NCBI GenBank assembly: GCA_943327755.2 | Contig: CALPYF020000068.1 | Coordinates: 1-13,030 of the forward strand | Reading direction: 5' to 3' | Source: Deinococcus hopiensis KR-140 | GTDB lineage: Bacteria > Deinococcota > Deinococci > Deinococcales > Deinococcaceae | Length of the DNA stretch: 13,030 nucleotides | Shown here: piece after piece, positions 6,705 through 12,882 of the stretch | Layout: each line of letters starts with the position of its first letter | Position numbering within the stretch: the stretch's first letter is position 1 | Translations under genes and position numbers: made by a program | The notes under the pieces: generated by a model | Databases searched by the model: none | Told to the model about the DNA's origin: nothing | Seen by the model: the letters and a program-made list of their open reading frames with translations, nothing else

Positions 6705-7004
6705 ATGGACTACGCACGCCGCATCGAGATTCGCCTGACCCAGACAGAACAGAAGACTTACGAGAAAGGCAAGGTGGTTCGTACGCCTGGCCCCGACCCG
6801 CTGCGCATTGGCGAGCTGGTCCGGCCTGAGCTGGAAACCGCCATCCACGAGAAGTACGGCGAGGACACTGAACTCATATTCAGCGTGGCGCAGGTGACTG
6901 ACGTGCGCCTCCTGGGTACCTTCCCCGAGAAAGCCCCCGCAGTGCGGACCTGGGTGGCTGGGTTGCTCGCTGATGCACTGGAGAACCTGACCGACGTGGA
7001 CTGA
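6705..7004 (+). CDS. Hypothetical 99-aa protein divergent from lexA
   Basis: The family is not recognised. The start at 6705 is chosen because GGGGAGG (6693-6699) lies 5 nt upstream; an earlier in-frame ATG at 6645 has no ribosome site and lies in the lexA promoter region. The protein is soluble and charged, begins MDYARRIEIRLTQTEQKTY, and has an alternating beta pattern near LIFSVAQVTDVRLLG, then a helix VRTWVAGLLADALENL. No catalytic motif stands out. It shares its upstream region, including the putative LexA operator 64 nt before its ATG, with the lexA operon, so damage-dependent expression is possible but unproven. The next plus-strand gene begins 57 nt after its stop and may be co-transcribed. 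Confidence 0.7.
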   Translation: MDYARRIEIRLTQTEQKTYEKGKVVRTPGPDPLRIGELVRPELETAIHEKYGEDTELIFSVAQVTDVRLLGTFPEKAPAVRTWVAGLLADALENLTDVD

Positions 7005-7061
7005 CTGAACACCGGCATGGGCGTCACGGTGTGGCGGCGACAGACTCCCGAGACTGGACGG

Positions 7062-7343
7062 ATGAGTGAGCCTGCTGTCCTGCCCGTGCTGCTGGTAATC
7101 GTGCCGCCCGACTGGGAGGCTGATCCAGCGGCCCTGGCAGAGTTGCGCCGCTGCCTCGCGGACGATTACGGCGCGCGGCTCAGCCTGCGCCAGGGCGCGG
7201 TGCCGATGCGCAGCCCACTGCCCCTGTTCTGCGGGGTGTGGCCACGTGGCCTCATCTGGTACGCCCGCCGGGATGTCGTCCCGCGTGTGCAGCAGGCCTT
7301 CTTCACCCTGAACTGGCTGGATCTCGATGACGCGGCGGTCTGA
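7062..7343 (+). CDS. Hypothetical 93-aa protein
   Basis: The family is not recognised. The frame is open from 7017, but ATG 7062 (MSEPAVLPVLLVIVPPDW) is preferred: it begins a compact, well-biased protein, whereas the upstream extension MGVTVWRRQTPETGR looks like untranslated leader. GGACGG just before it is only a weak, very close ribosome site. Predicted features are a hydrophobic N-terminal strand (LPVLLVIV), a helix (PAALAELRRCLADDYG) and aromatic strands (FCGVWPRGLIWYARRD, VQQAFFTLNWLDLDD), consistent with a small alpha/beta domain. There is no signal peptide. It is followed 19 nt later by a further small open frame on the same strand. Confidence 0.6.
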   Translation: MSEPAVLPVLLVIVPPDWEADPAALAELRRCLADDYGARLSLRQGAVPMRSPLPLFCGVWPRGLIWYARRDVVPRVQQAFFTLNWLDLDDAAV

Positions 7344-7362
7344 GGTGGACAGCGACAGCGCC

Positions 7363-7500
7363 ATGAACGACGCGGACATGGATGTCATCGTGGTGCTGGG
7401 CGTGACCGGTCAGAGCGCACGCGTGCGGCTCCCGGATACCAGTGAGGAACAGTGGCCGCTCACCTCAACTGCCGCAGGGAGTTGTGGGCGTCAACGGTGA
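7363..7500 (+). CDS. Possible 45-aa protein (or frameshifted remnant)
   Basis: This short frame starts MNDADMDVIVVLGVTGQSAR and shows strong GC third-position bias through its first 33 codons, which suggests real coding history. After EEQWPL the composition changes (TSTAAGSCGRQR) and it stops at 7500. In the +1 frame the sequence continues with good protein character (PQLPQGVVGVNGEGG, then AQEVILLPRLGSLTA) to a TAA at 7553-7555. The gene may therefore once have encoded about 63 residues and been truncated by a one-base gain or two-base loss around 7465-7480. Against this, a strong hairpin begins at the base after the TGA, as if transcription ends there. GAGGTGG at 7342-7348 lies rather far from the ATG, and an in-frame GTG at 7345 is an alternative start. 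Function is unknown. Confidence 0.4.
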   Translation: MNDADMDVIVVLGVTGQSARVRLPDTSEEQWPLTSTAAGSCGRQR

Positions 7501-7536
7501 AGGCGGGGCTCAGGAGGTGATCCTCCTGCCCCGCCT
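7501..7536. terminator. Long hairpin between convergent genes, candidate bidirectional terminator
   Basis: The outer arms AGGCGGGG (7501-7508) and CCCCGCCT (7529-7536), and inner arms CAGGAGG (7511-7517) and CCTCCTG (7522-7528), are perfectly complementary. They give a 15-bp stem with a 2-nt CT bulge and a TGAT loop. It starts directly after the TGA of the 45-aa frame and ends 21 nt before the stop of the convergent Cys-rich gene. No U-tract follows on either strand, so the terminator role is inferred from stem strength and position. Confidence 0.5.
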
Positions 7537-7557
7537 GGGTAGCTTGACGGCCTAACG

Positions 7558-7692
7558 TCAGCAGCCCAGGCAGGGCCGCGAGTCCGGGCGGGCGTCAAAG
7601 CACCCGGGGCAGCTCTCGTCGCAGGGTGGGCAGGGCTCCTGCCGGACCGTTGCAGGAGCGGGGCGATGTGCGCTGCTGGCAGTCTGGATCAT
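7558..7692 (-). CDS. Cysteine-rich 44-aa mini-protein
   Basis: The protein begins MIQTASSAHRPAPATVRQ and continues with CPPC, then CPGC, and ends with CLGC at the C-terminus: six cysteines in the last 25 residues, within Asp/Pro-rich spacers. This pattern could bind zinc or an iron-sulfur cluster or be redox-active; no family is recognised. There is no signal peptide, so a cytoplasmic metal-binding role is the simplest guess. Third positions are GC-biased in this frame. No Shine-Dalgarno precedes the ATG; instead TACACT ends 6 nt before it, which fits a leaderless mRNA as is common in Deinococcus. It is convergent with the small plus-strand genes, separated by a long hairpin. Confidence 0.65.
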   Translation of the reverse strand: MIQTASSAHRPAPATVRQEPCPPCDESCPGCFDARPDSRPCLGC

Positions 7693-7698
7693 GCCTGC

Positions 7699-7704
7699 AG
7701 TGTA
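7699..7704 (-). promoter_or_regulatory. -10 element for a leaderless transcript
   Basis: TACACT on the minus strand lies exactly 6 nt upstream of the Cys-rich gene's ATG, the spacing that makes the A of ATG the transcription start. No convincing -35 hexamer was found 17-18 nt further upstream. Confidence 0.5.
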
Positions 7705-7803
7705 CGTCCGACTGGTCAGATCGCACGCGATAGGCCCCCGTGGACTCGACGGGGTTCAGGAGAAGCTATGGCGCGCACCCGCAACAAGGTGAGACGACGG
7801 TCA

Positions 7804-8343
7804 TCACACGCCAACGCGGCCAGCAACAGTGGCGCACTCAGACGCCGGATCGTCACGCACTGGCTGGCCGCTCAGGTTGACGTGGAATCGCTGAACCAGG
7901 GCGTTTGGACCGAACGCCGGATTCAGATACCACAGTCCGTTGCGCCGCATCCTCAATGCTGCCATTCCAGCCGATATTTCTGCCCGGACTACTTCTCGTA
8001 CAGCTGCGTCTGCCAGCAGTGCGTTCAGATCGAGCGGACTCGGTTGCTCGCGCGACAGGCTCAGCCTGAGCAGTGGCACCTCCCCGTTATTCAGCAGCTG
8101 CAACTGATCGCGGTGCACCGCACCCAGCAGGCGCGCCGCTGCGGACTGCCACGTCTCCGGGTTGTTCATCGTCACGGCAGGCACCTGAATGAACGTCCCC
8201 TGGTTCCTCTGGGTGACCGTGAAGTAGACAGCGTCCACGTCCGGCACCACCGCGCCGAAGGTCACGCCTGGCGGCATGCTGGCCTGCCACGCCGCCACCC
8301 CTTCAGCCGCCCAGTCCTTCAACTGCTCCACGGTGTACGCCAT
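7804..8343 (-). CDS. Hypothetical 179-aa protein
   Basis: The family is not recognised. It starts MAYTVEQLKDWAAEGVAAW and has a mixed alpha/beta look: strands at VTFGAVV, AVYFTVTQ and TFIQVPAVTM, a helical TWQSAAARLLGAVH, then PLLRLSLS and a long helix DLNALLADAAVREVVRAEISAGMAAL, ending with an aromatic NGLWYLNPAF. There are no membrane spans, signal peptide or catalytic motif. It has normal high-GC coding bias, while the opposite-strand frame over the same stretch is Arg/His/Gln-rich and is rejected. The ATG has no spaced Shine-Dalgarno but sits 6 nt after a -10-like TAGCGT, suggesting leaderless translation. Its 5' neighbour is the divergent broken response regulator. Confidence 0.75.
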   Translation of the reverse strand: MAYTVEQLKDWAAEGVAAWQASMPPGVTFGAVVPDVDAVYFTVTQRNQGTFIQVPAVTMNNPETWQSAAARLLGAVHRDQLQLLNNGEVPLLRLSLSREQPSPLDLNALLADAAVREVVRAEISAGMAALRMRRNGLWYLNPAFGPNALVQRFHVNLSGQPVRDDPASECATVAGRVGV

Positions 8344-8349
8344 CCCCGT

Positions 8350-8379
8350 ACGCTACCGGCGTTCCGCGTGGGTCGTCAT
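8350..8379 (-). promoter_or_regulatory. Leaderless promoter for the 179-aa gene
   Basis: On the minus strand ATGACG (8379-8374) and TAGCGT (8355-8350) are separated by 18 nt, and TAGCGT is followed after 6 nt by the ATG. The -35 shares TGAC with the consensus and the -10 keeps the key TA...T positions. The geometry predicts transcription starting at the ATG itself. Confidence 0.45.
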
Positions 8380-8409
8380 TCAAAGTCGCTTCGGGGTTAG
8401 ACGATCAGT

Positions 8410-8432
8410 GGACAGTCCCCCACTCGCTGTCC
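8410..8432. repeat. Short inverted repeat between divergent genes
   Basis: GGACAG (8410-8415) and CTGTCC (8427-8432) are reverse complements separated by 11 nt, in the intergenic region between the 179-aa gene and the response-regulator pseudogene. It could be an operator half-site pair or chance; 6-bp arms are weak evidence. Confidence 0.25.
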
Positions 8433-8465
8433 GACAAAGGTAGTGGCCCGTGCCACCCTGCGTCG

Positions 8466-8901
8466 ATGTCCACCTCACGTTCAGCGCGTCTCCTGCAGGT
8501 CCTCTTGATTTGAGGATCAACCCGCAGACCGTACCCTCACGGAAGAAGCGTTCCAGCCGTGCCTTTACCTGGCGCATCTGCACGTCATCCAGAATCCGTG
8601 TGACACCCTGATGTGGCTGCGGGCGCAGGGGTCACTCCCGGACGTGATTCTGCTCGATCTGAACATGCCAGGATGCGACGGCCTGACGCTCTTGGACGGG
8701 ATCCGAAGCGACCTGACGTTCCACGCGGTTCGCATCGTGGTGCTGGCCCACTCCAGCGATGCACAGGATGTCACCGCTGCGTACGCCCTGGGGGCCACAA
8801 CGTACCTGGTCAAGCCCACCAGCTTCTCGGCATTCGAGCGGCAGATCCAGACCCTTGTCACGTACTGGCACCCGTTGTGTTGCCTGCCCACACCGCCCTG
8901 A
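8466..8901 (+). pseudogene. Single-domain response regulator broken by a frameshift
   Basis: Two frames together give a complete 144-aa receiver domain. Frame one starts at ATG 8466 (MSTSRSARLLQVLLI) and the second continues EDQPADRTLTEEAFQP through LPDVILLDLNMPGCDG and TTYLVKPTSFSAFERQI to the TGA at 8899-8901. The junction is the run ATTTGAG at 8508-8514: removing one T joins VLLI to EDQPAD, the acidic pocket expected after the first strand; as it stands frame one leads away and frame two is preceded by TGA. Phosphoacceptor Asp (LLDLNMP) and Lys (VKP) are present, but the switch Thr/Ser is Ala (VVLAHS). The family resembles Rcp1-type receivers paired with histidine kinases. There is no output domain. 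A sequencing error would also explain the shift. A weak leaderless promoter (CCGACA, 17 nt, CACCCT, 6 nt, ATG) may precede it. Confidence 0.85.
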
Positions 8902-9008
8902 CGGATGTTGCGTCTCTCGGTTCCTCTGGAACCACTCCTGCCTGCCAGGCTCAGCCCCCACATCATCAAATTTAGGCCAAGTTCAGCTGACTCGCCGTGA
9001 TGCGCTCG

Positions 9009-9033
9009 TCACGGGGCATCCCGTACCGTGAGG
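9009..9033 (+). promoter_or_regulatory. Inverted repeats overlapping the ribosome site of the EAL gene
   Basis: GTGAGG (9028-9033) is a good Shine-Dalgarno 6 nt before ATG 9040. It overlaps CCGTGA (9026-9031), which can pair with TCACGG (9009-9014). A competing inner hairpin ACGGG (9011-9015) with CCCGT (9020-9024) would free it. The two structures exclude each other, so translation could be tuned by RNA folding; this is inference. Confidence 0.35.
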
Positions 9034-9039
9034 CCACCC

Positions 9040-11700
9040 ATGCGCGATACCCTCCTGAGTCTGCTGACCGTGCTGATCGCGCTTGTCGCGGTGCTGGGCG
9101 GCACACTGCTCCTTGATCTCCCCCGGCGCGCCACCACCTGGACATCACAGCTCTTCCTGACACAGATCCTCAAAGGGGTTGCCCTCCTCGCCACAAGTCT
9201 GACCCTCCTTCAAGCCCTCCACCAGCCCTTGATCCCCGAACAGGGGCTCATTTTTTGGCTCCTGGCGGCCCTGGTTATCCTGCCGTTCAGCGTCTGGTAC
9301 GTCACGCAGACCCGCCCTCACCCCCTGCGCAACGCGTCTGCGTACGTCGGCATGCTGGTCGCCGTTCACCTGTCGCTCTTCGTGAATACTCCCACGCCCC
9401 CAAGCGCAGAAACACTCTGGTCGGTGGGAAGTGCCATCAGTGGCGCCCTGCTCAGCGCGTTCGTCGCCAGTCTGCTGTTCCGGACGTCGTTGCCCCTGCG
9501 GGTCCGGCTGGGCACTGTCGCGCTGGGCTATACCGCCGCGACGCTCCTGATCTCGACCACGTTCGGCCGGGTGACCCTACCGGACACTATCTCCTGGAGT
9601 TCGGTCAGCGCGGTGCTCGTCCTGTGCTTTCTCGACACCCTGCTGCTGGGCCTCTTTCTGAGCGCCCAGCGTCTCGCGCAGGACACCCAGCGGCAGGCGG
9701 CGACCCTGACACTGGAACAGGCGGTGCAGCAGGCCCTGTCCGAGCACCTCAACGACGCCGTCGTCATCAGCGATCCTCAAGGTCAGATCATCCGTCTGAA
9801 TGCCCGCGCAGCCCATGACTTCGAGTTGACCCCCACCGTCGGCGCGAGAGCCTACCAGTGGTCCGACGCGACCTTCACCACGCCCCTCGACCTCCAGCAA
9901 CTCCCCCTGACCCTCGCCCTAGGCGGCGTCACGGTGCGCAACCGCCTGTACGGGCTGAAGTCGGCCAAGGGCCAGCGCGTGGCTCGGGTCAGTGCCGGTC
10001 CTCTCCAGGGTCCACGTCAGGAGCGCCTCGGGGCCGTCATGACCCTGACCGACGTGACGAGTGAAGTCGACGCTCAGGCCGCCCAGGAACAGCTGACGCA
10101 GCAGTACACCGACATCGTCAATGCGCTCGACGAGGGCGTGATGCTCCTGTCCCCCGAAGGACGCGTGCTGCAAATCAATGCCCGCACCCATCAGTTGCTG
10201 GGCATCCCGAAAGATCGCCATTTGGCTGTTGAAGATCTGCTTCAGGCCGAACGGGTTCGATATGTCGACGGCCGGCCGGTGACGCTTCGCAGCGAGAACA
10301 TCCGCCGACTCATCTCCGGGCAGGTGCTGGTGGTGGAAGAGCTCGTCCATCTGGACCGGGTCGATGGGCGCACCATTACGGTTCGGAGTCATGGGCAGGC
10401 CCTTCGTCGTCACGGGCAGGTGTACGCCCTCCTGTACGTGCTCACGGATATCAGTGACCAGTTGACGCTCCAGCAGGAAGTGTCTCGACTGGCCAATCAC
10501 TCGGTGCTCACGGGTCTGCCCAACCGGACCCACTTTCTGGAACTCGCTGCGGCCGCGCATCGCCCTTCAGCGACGGCGGTCCTCGTGCTGAGTAGCGTCA
10601 CGGCGATCGCCCTGCGCCGGGATGGTCGGGTCGCGCTGGCTGATGCGTTCATTCAGTGCTTAGCCCGAGACCTATCGCTCGCCTACCCGGACGCCCTGCT
10701 GATCGGGCAGTTGGGTGAAGACACCTTCGCGCTGCTGCTCCCACGCCACCTCACGACTCTGGCATCCGACCTCTTCCATCCCATCCACGTGCAGGATGAA
10801 TGGATCGAACCCCGATTCAAGGCCGCCACCCGGCCCCTCGAATCTACCGAGAACGTGGAGCACGCCCTGCAGGAAGCCGAGGCCACCCTGGTACACACTG
10901 AGGAGGGCCAGCTGGGCGTCAGCGAACCTGCGCAGTACGAGGCCCAACTCCGCCACGCGCAACTCGAACGCCGCCTCCGCCTCGCCTTGAAAACCGGCGC
11001 GTTCACCACGTACTTCCAGCCGATCTACAACCTGAATGACCGGCGTATTCGGGAGGCTGAGGCCCTCGTGCGCTGGTTTGATGATGAACTGGGGTTCGTT
11101 CCGCCGGACGTGTTCATTCCCCTGCTCGAAGCGTGGAACCGCATTCAGGTGGTGACCGACCTAGTCATTGAAGCGGCGCTGGTGGAAAGTCGACGGATCA
11201 GTGCGCTGGCTGGCTACACCGTGCGGGTCGCGGTGAACCTGTCAGCCGTGGAACTGAACGCGCCGGACTTTCTGGACCGGATGGAGGCGCTGACCCGCCG
11301 CGCGCCGGACGCGGGAACACGATTGACCTTCGAGATGACTGAACGGGCCGTTCTGGACCACCTCCCTGAAGTGACACGCCGGCTGAACGTACTGCGGGAA
11401 TGGGGCTTCTGCTTGGCGCTGGATGATTTCGGCACCGGGTACTCGGCGCTGAGTGTGCTGCAAATCCTGCCGGTTCATACGGTGAAACTCGACCGGTCGT
11501 TCGTGCAGGGCATCGAAGCGTCCGGGCGACTGCAGGTGCTGACCGACGCCGTCATGAACCTGATCCGACGACTACACCTCCAGATCGTCGCAGAAGGCAT
11601 CGAGACTGCCGAGCGGGAAGACATCCTGAAGCACTCCGGCTGTCACTTGGGCCAGGGCTATCTCTACGCCCGGCCACAGCCGCACCTGGACCTGCGATGA
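9040..11700 (+). CDS. Membrane PAS-PAS-GGDEF(degenerate)-EAL protein, predicted c-di-GMP phosphodiesterase
   Basis: This 886-aa protein should hydrolyse c-di-GMP at the membrane. About 210 N-terminal residues form six or seven hydrophobic helices, followed by a Gln-rich linker and two PAS domains (about 230-345 and 355-475). The GGDEF domain (about 480-650) has lost its active site: the signature is GEDTF (559-563) and the DxDxFKxxND loop is absent, so it is at most a GTP or partner sensor. The EAL domain (about 655-880) keeps the hallmarks: EAL at 674-676, VNLSA, FEMTE, DDFGTGYSAL near 795, VKLD, AEGIE from 851, and QGY. ATG 9040 is preferred over the in-frame GTG 9028 because GTGAGG sits 6 nt before it; the GTG lies inside that ribosome site. 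A diguanylate cyclase gene follows 61 nt downstream, likely in the same transcript. Confidence 0.92.
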   Translation: MRDTLLSLLTVLIALVAVLGGTLLLDLPRRATTWTSQLFLTQILKGVALLATSLTLLQALHQPLIPEQGLIFWLLAALVILPFSVWYVTQTRPHPLRNASAYVGMLVAVHLSLFVNTPTPPSAETLWSVGSAISGALLSAFVASLLFRTSLPLRVRLGTVALGYTAATLLISTTFGRVTLPDTISWSSVSAVLVLCFLDTLLLGLFLSAQRLAQDTQRQAATLTLEQAVQQALSEHLNDAVVISDPQGQIIRLNARAAHDFELTPTVGARAYQWSDATFTTPLDLQQLPLTLALGGVTVRNRLYGLKSAKGQRVARVSAGPLQGPRQERLGAVMTLTDVTSEVDAQAAQEQLTQQYTDIVNALDEGVMLLSPEGRVLQINARTHQLLGIPKDRHLAVEDLLQAERVRYVDGRPVTLRSENIRRLISGQVLVVEELVHLDRVDGRTITVRSHGQALRRHGQVYALLYVLTDISDQLTLQQEVSRLANHSVLTGLPNRTHFLELAAAAHRPSATAVLVLSSVTAIALRRDGRVALADAFIQCLARDLSLAYPDALLIGQLGEDTFALLLPRHLTTLASDLFHPIHVQDEWIEPRFKAATRPLESTENVEHALQEAEATLVHTEEGQLGVSEPAQYEAQLRHAQLERRLRLALKTGAFTTYFQPIYNLNDRRIREAEALVRWFDDELGFVPPDVFIPLLEAWNRIQVVTDLVIEAALVESRRISALAGYTVRVAVNLSAVELNAPDFLDRMEALTRRAPDAGTRLTFEMTERAVLDHLPEVTRRLNVLREWGFCLALDDFGTGYSALSVLQILPVHTVKLDRSFVQGIEASGRLQVLTDAVMNLIRRLHLQIVAEGIETAEREDILKHSGCHLGQGYLYARPQPHLDLR

Positions 11701-11704
11701 GCCT

Positions 11705-11716
11705 GTCGAATTCGAC
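11705..11716. repeat. 12-bp perfect palindrome between the two c-di-GMP genes
   Basis: GTCGAATTCGAC is fully self-complementary and begins 5 nt after the EAL gene stop. It could be a regulator site for the downstream cyclase gene, or chance. It has no loop, so it is a poor terminator. Confidence 0.3.
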
Positions 11717-11761
11717 CTTGCCTCATCTGGTGACACGTCCAAGTGTTGGGGGATTCCGCCC

Positions 11762-12826
11762 ATGTTGAGGGCGCTGTTCCTGAATGCGTGCGTGCTGGTG
11801 ACGCTGACCTACGCCCTGAGTCTGTCCTACCGGCAGTGGCCCCTCTCGGGCGGGCGCTGGCCGCTCCTCAAACTCCTGGCGTTCGCGGGCATGGGCACGG
11901 TGCTGCTGCTGTTCCCGGCGGAACTCGGGCCCGGGGTGGTGCTGGACCTACGGGCCGTACCGGTCCTCCTCGTCACCCTGGAGTACGGCCTCCTGCAGGG
12001 CCTGAGCGTGGCGGCCGCCATCCTGTCGGCACGGTACCTGCAGGGCGGCTCGGGGGTCATTCCGGGCGCCCTGGCCCTGCTGCTCGTGACGCTGGTCGCC
12101 GGCGGGGCGCGGCGGTTCGCGGGCCTGACCCTGAAGGGTCTGGCGGGGCGCCGGTGGTTCTGGGCGGCGCTGCTGTGCCTGCCGTACCCGCTGACCCTGC
12201 TGATGCTCCCGGGGGGTGCGGCGGTCTTTGAGCGGCTGGCCACGCCGCTGGTGCTGATGAACACGGCGGGGCTGCTGCTGTGCGTTTCGGTGCTGGAGGG
12301 ACGCTTCGAGACGCTGTGGGCGACGCGGTCCTTGATGCAGCAGGCGGAACGGGACGCCCTGACGGCCCTGCCGAACCGGCGCCGGTTCGACGCGGACCTG
12401 CTGAGCCTGGGCGTGCAGGACGCGCTGCTGCTGATCGACATCGATCACTTCAAGCGGGTGAACGATACGTTCGGTCACCCGGCAGGCGATCAGGTCCTGC
12501 AGCAGGTCGCGGCGCGGCTCGCCGAGGTGGTCCGTGCGCAGGACACGGTCTACCGCTACGGTGGGGAGGAATTCGCGGTGATCCTTAAGCGGGTCCGGTG
12601 TGAGGAGGTCATCCAGCTCGCGGAGCGCCTGCGGGTCTCCGTGGAGGCGTTGCCCCTGGGCAGCCTGAATGGCGCGTCGGTGACGGTGTCGGTCGGCGTG
12701 GCCCATCAGGGCCGTGGCCTGGCCTTGGTCCAGCAGGCGGACGCCGCGCTGTACGCCGCGAAACATGCGGGCCGCAACCGAGTGCACGTGGCACCTGGGT
12801 CGTCAGAGGCCGGCCAGGGTGGTTGA
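11762..12826 (+). CDS. Membrane diguanylate cyclase (5TM-GGDEF)
   Basis: This 354-aa enzyme is predicted to make c-di-GMP from two GTP. The N-terminal 180 residues are five to six membrane helices; DLRAVPVLLVTLEYGLLQGLSVAAA resembles the 5TMR-LYT sensor module of LytS-type proteins. The GGDEF domain (about 185-345) is intact: DALTALPNRRRF, DIDHFKRVNDTFGH (from D226) and YRYGGEEF with GGEEF at 267-271. An RxxD I-site (R258-D261) lies five residues before GGEEF, so product inhibition is expected. GGGGGA lies about 9 nt before the ATG and serves as ribosome site. It follows the phosphodiesterase gene by 61 nt on the same strand, a classic pairing of opposing activities. There is no EAL or HD-GYP domain. 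Confidence 0.92.
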   Translation: MLRALFLNACVLVTLTYALSLSYRQWPLSGGRWPLLKLLAFAGMGTVLLLFPAELGPGVVLDLRAVPVLLVTLEYGLLQGLSVAAAILSARYLQGGSGVIPGALALLLVTLVAGGARRFAGLTLKGLAGRRWFWAALLCLPYPLTLLMLPGGAAVFERLATPLVLMNTAGLLLCVSVLEGRFETLWATRSLMQQAERDALTALPNRRRFDADLLSLGVQDALLLIDIDHFKRVNDTFGHPAGDQVLQQVAARLAEVVRAQDTVYRYGGEEFAVILKRVRCEEVIQLAERLRVSVEALPLGSLNGASVTVSVGVAHQGRGLALVQQADAALYAAKHAGRNRVHVAPGSSEAGQGG

Positions 12827-12882
12827 CTGGGTGAGCGTCAAAGCAGATGAGCTACGCTACGCCCATGAACAGGAGGCGTCTG

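Noticed and set aside
6675..7388. 237-aa minus-strand frame
   Set aside because: It lies opposite two plus-strand genes with better third-position bias and a ribosome site; the translation looks like a shadow.
7666..8400. 244-aa plus-strand frame opposite the 179-aa gene
   Set aside because: Composition is dominated by Arg, His and Gln with no domain pattern, and it mirrors a well-biased minus-strand gene; only its first few codons after ATG 7768 look natural.
8380..8583. 67-aa minus-strand frame
   Set aside because: It overlaps the N-terminal part of the response-regulator pseudogene, which explains the sequence better.
12853..12867. Leaderless-like plus-strand start (TACGCT, 6 nt, ATG)
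   Set aside because: The frame it opens is antisense to the histidine kinase C-terminus, has poor third-position bias and no recognisable protein.
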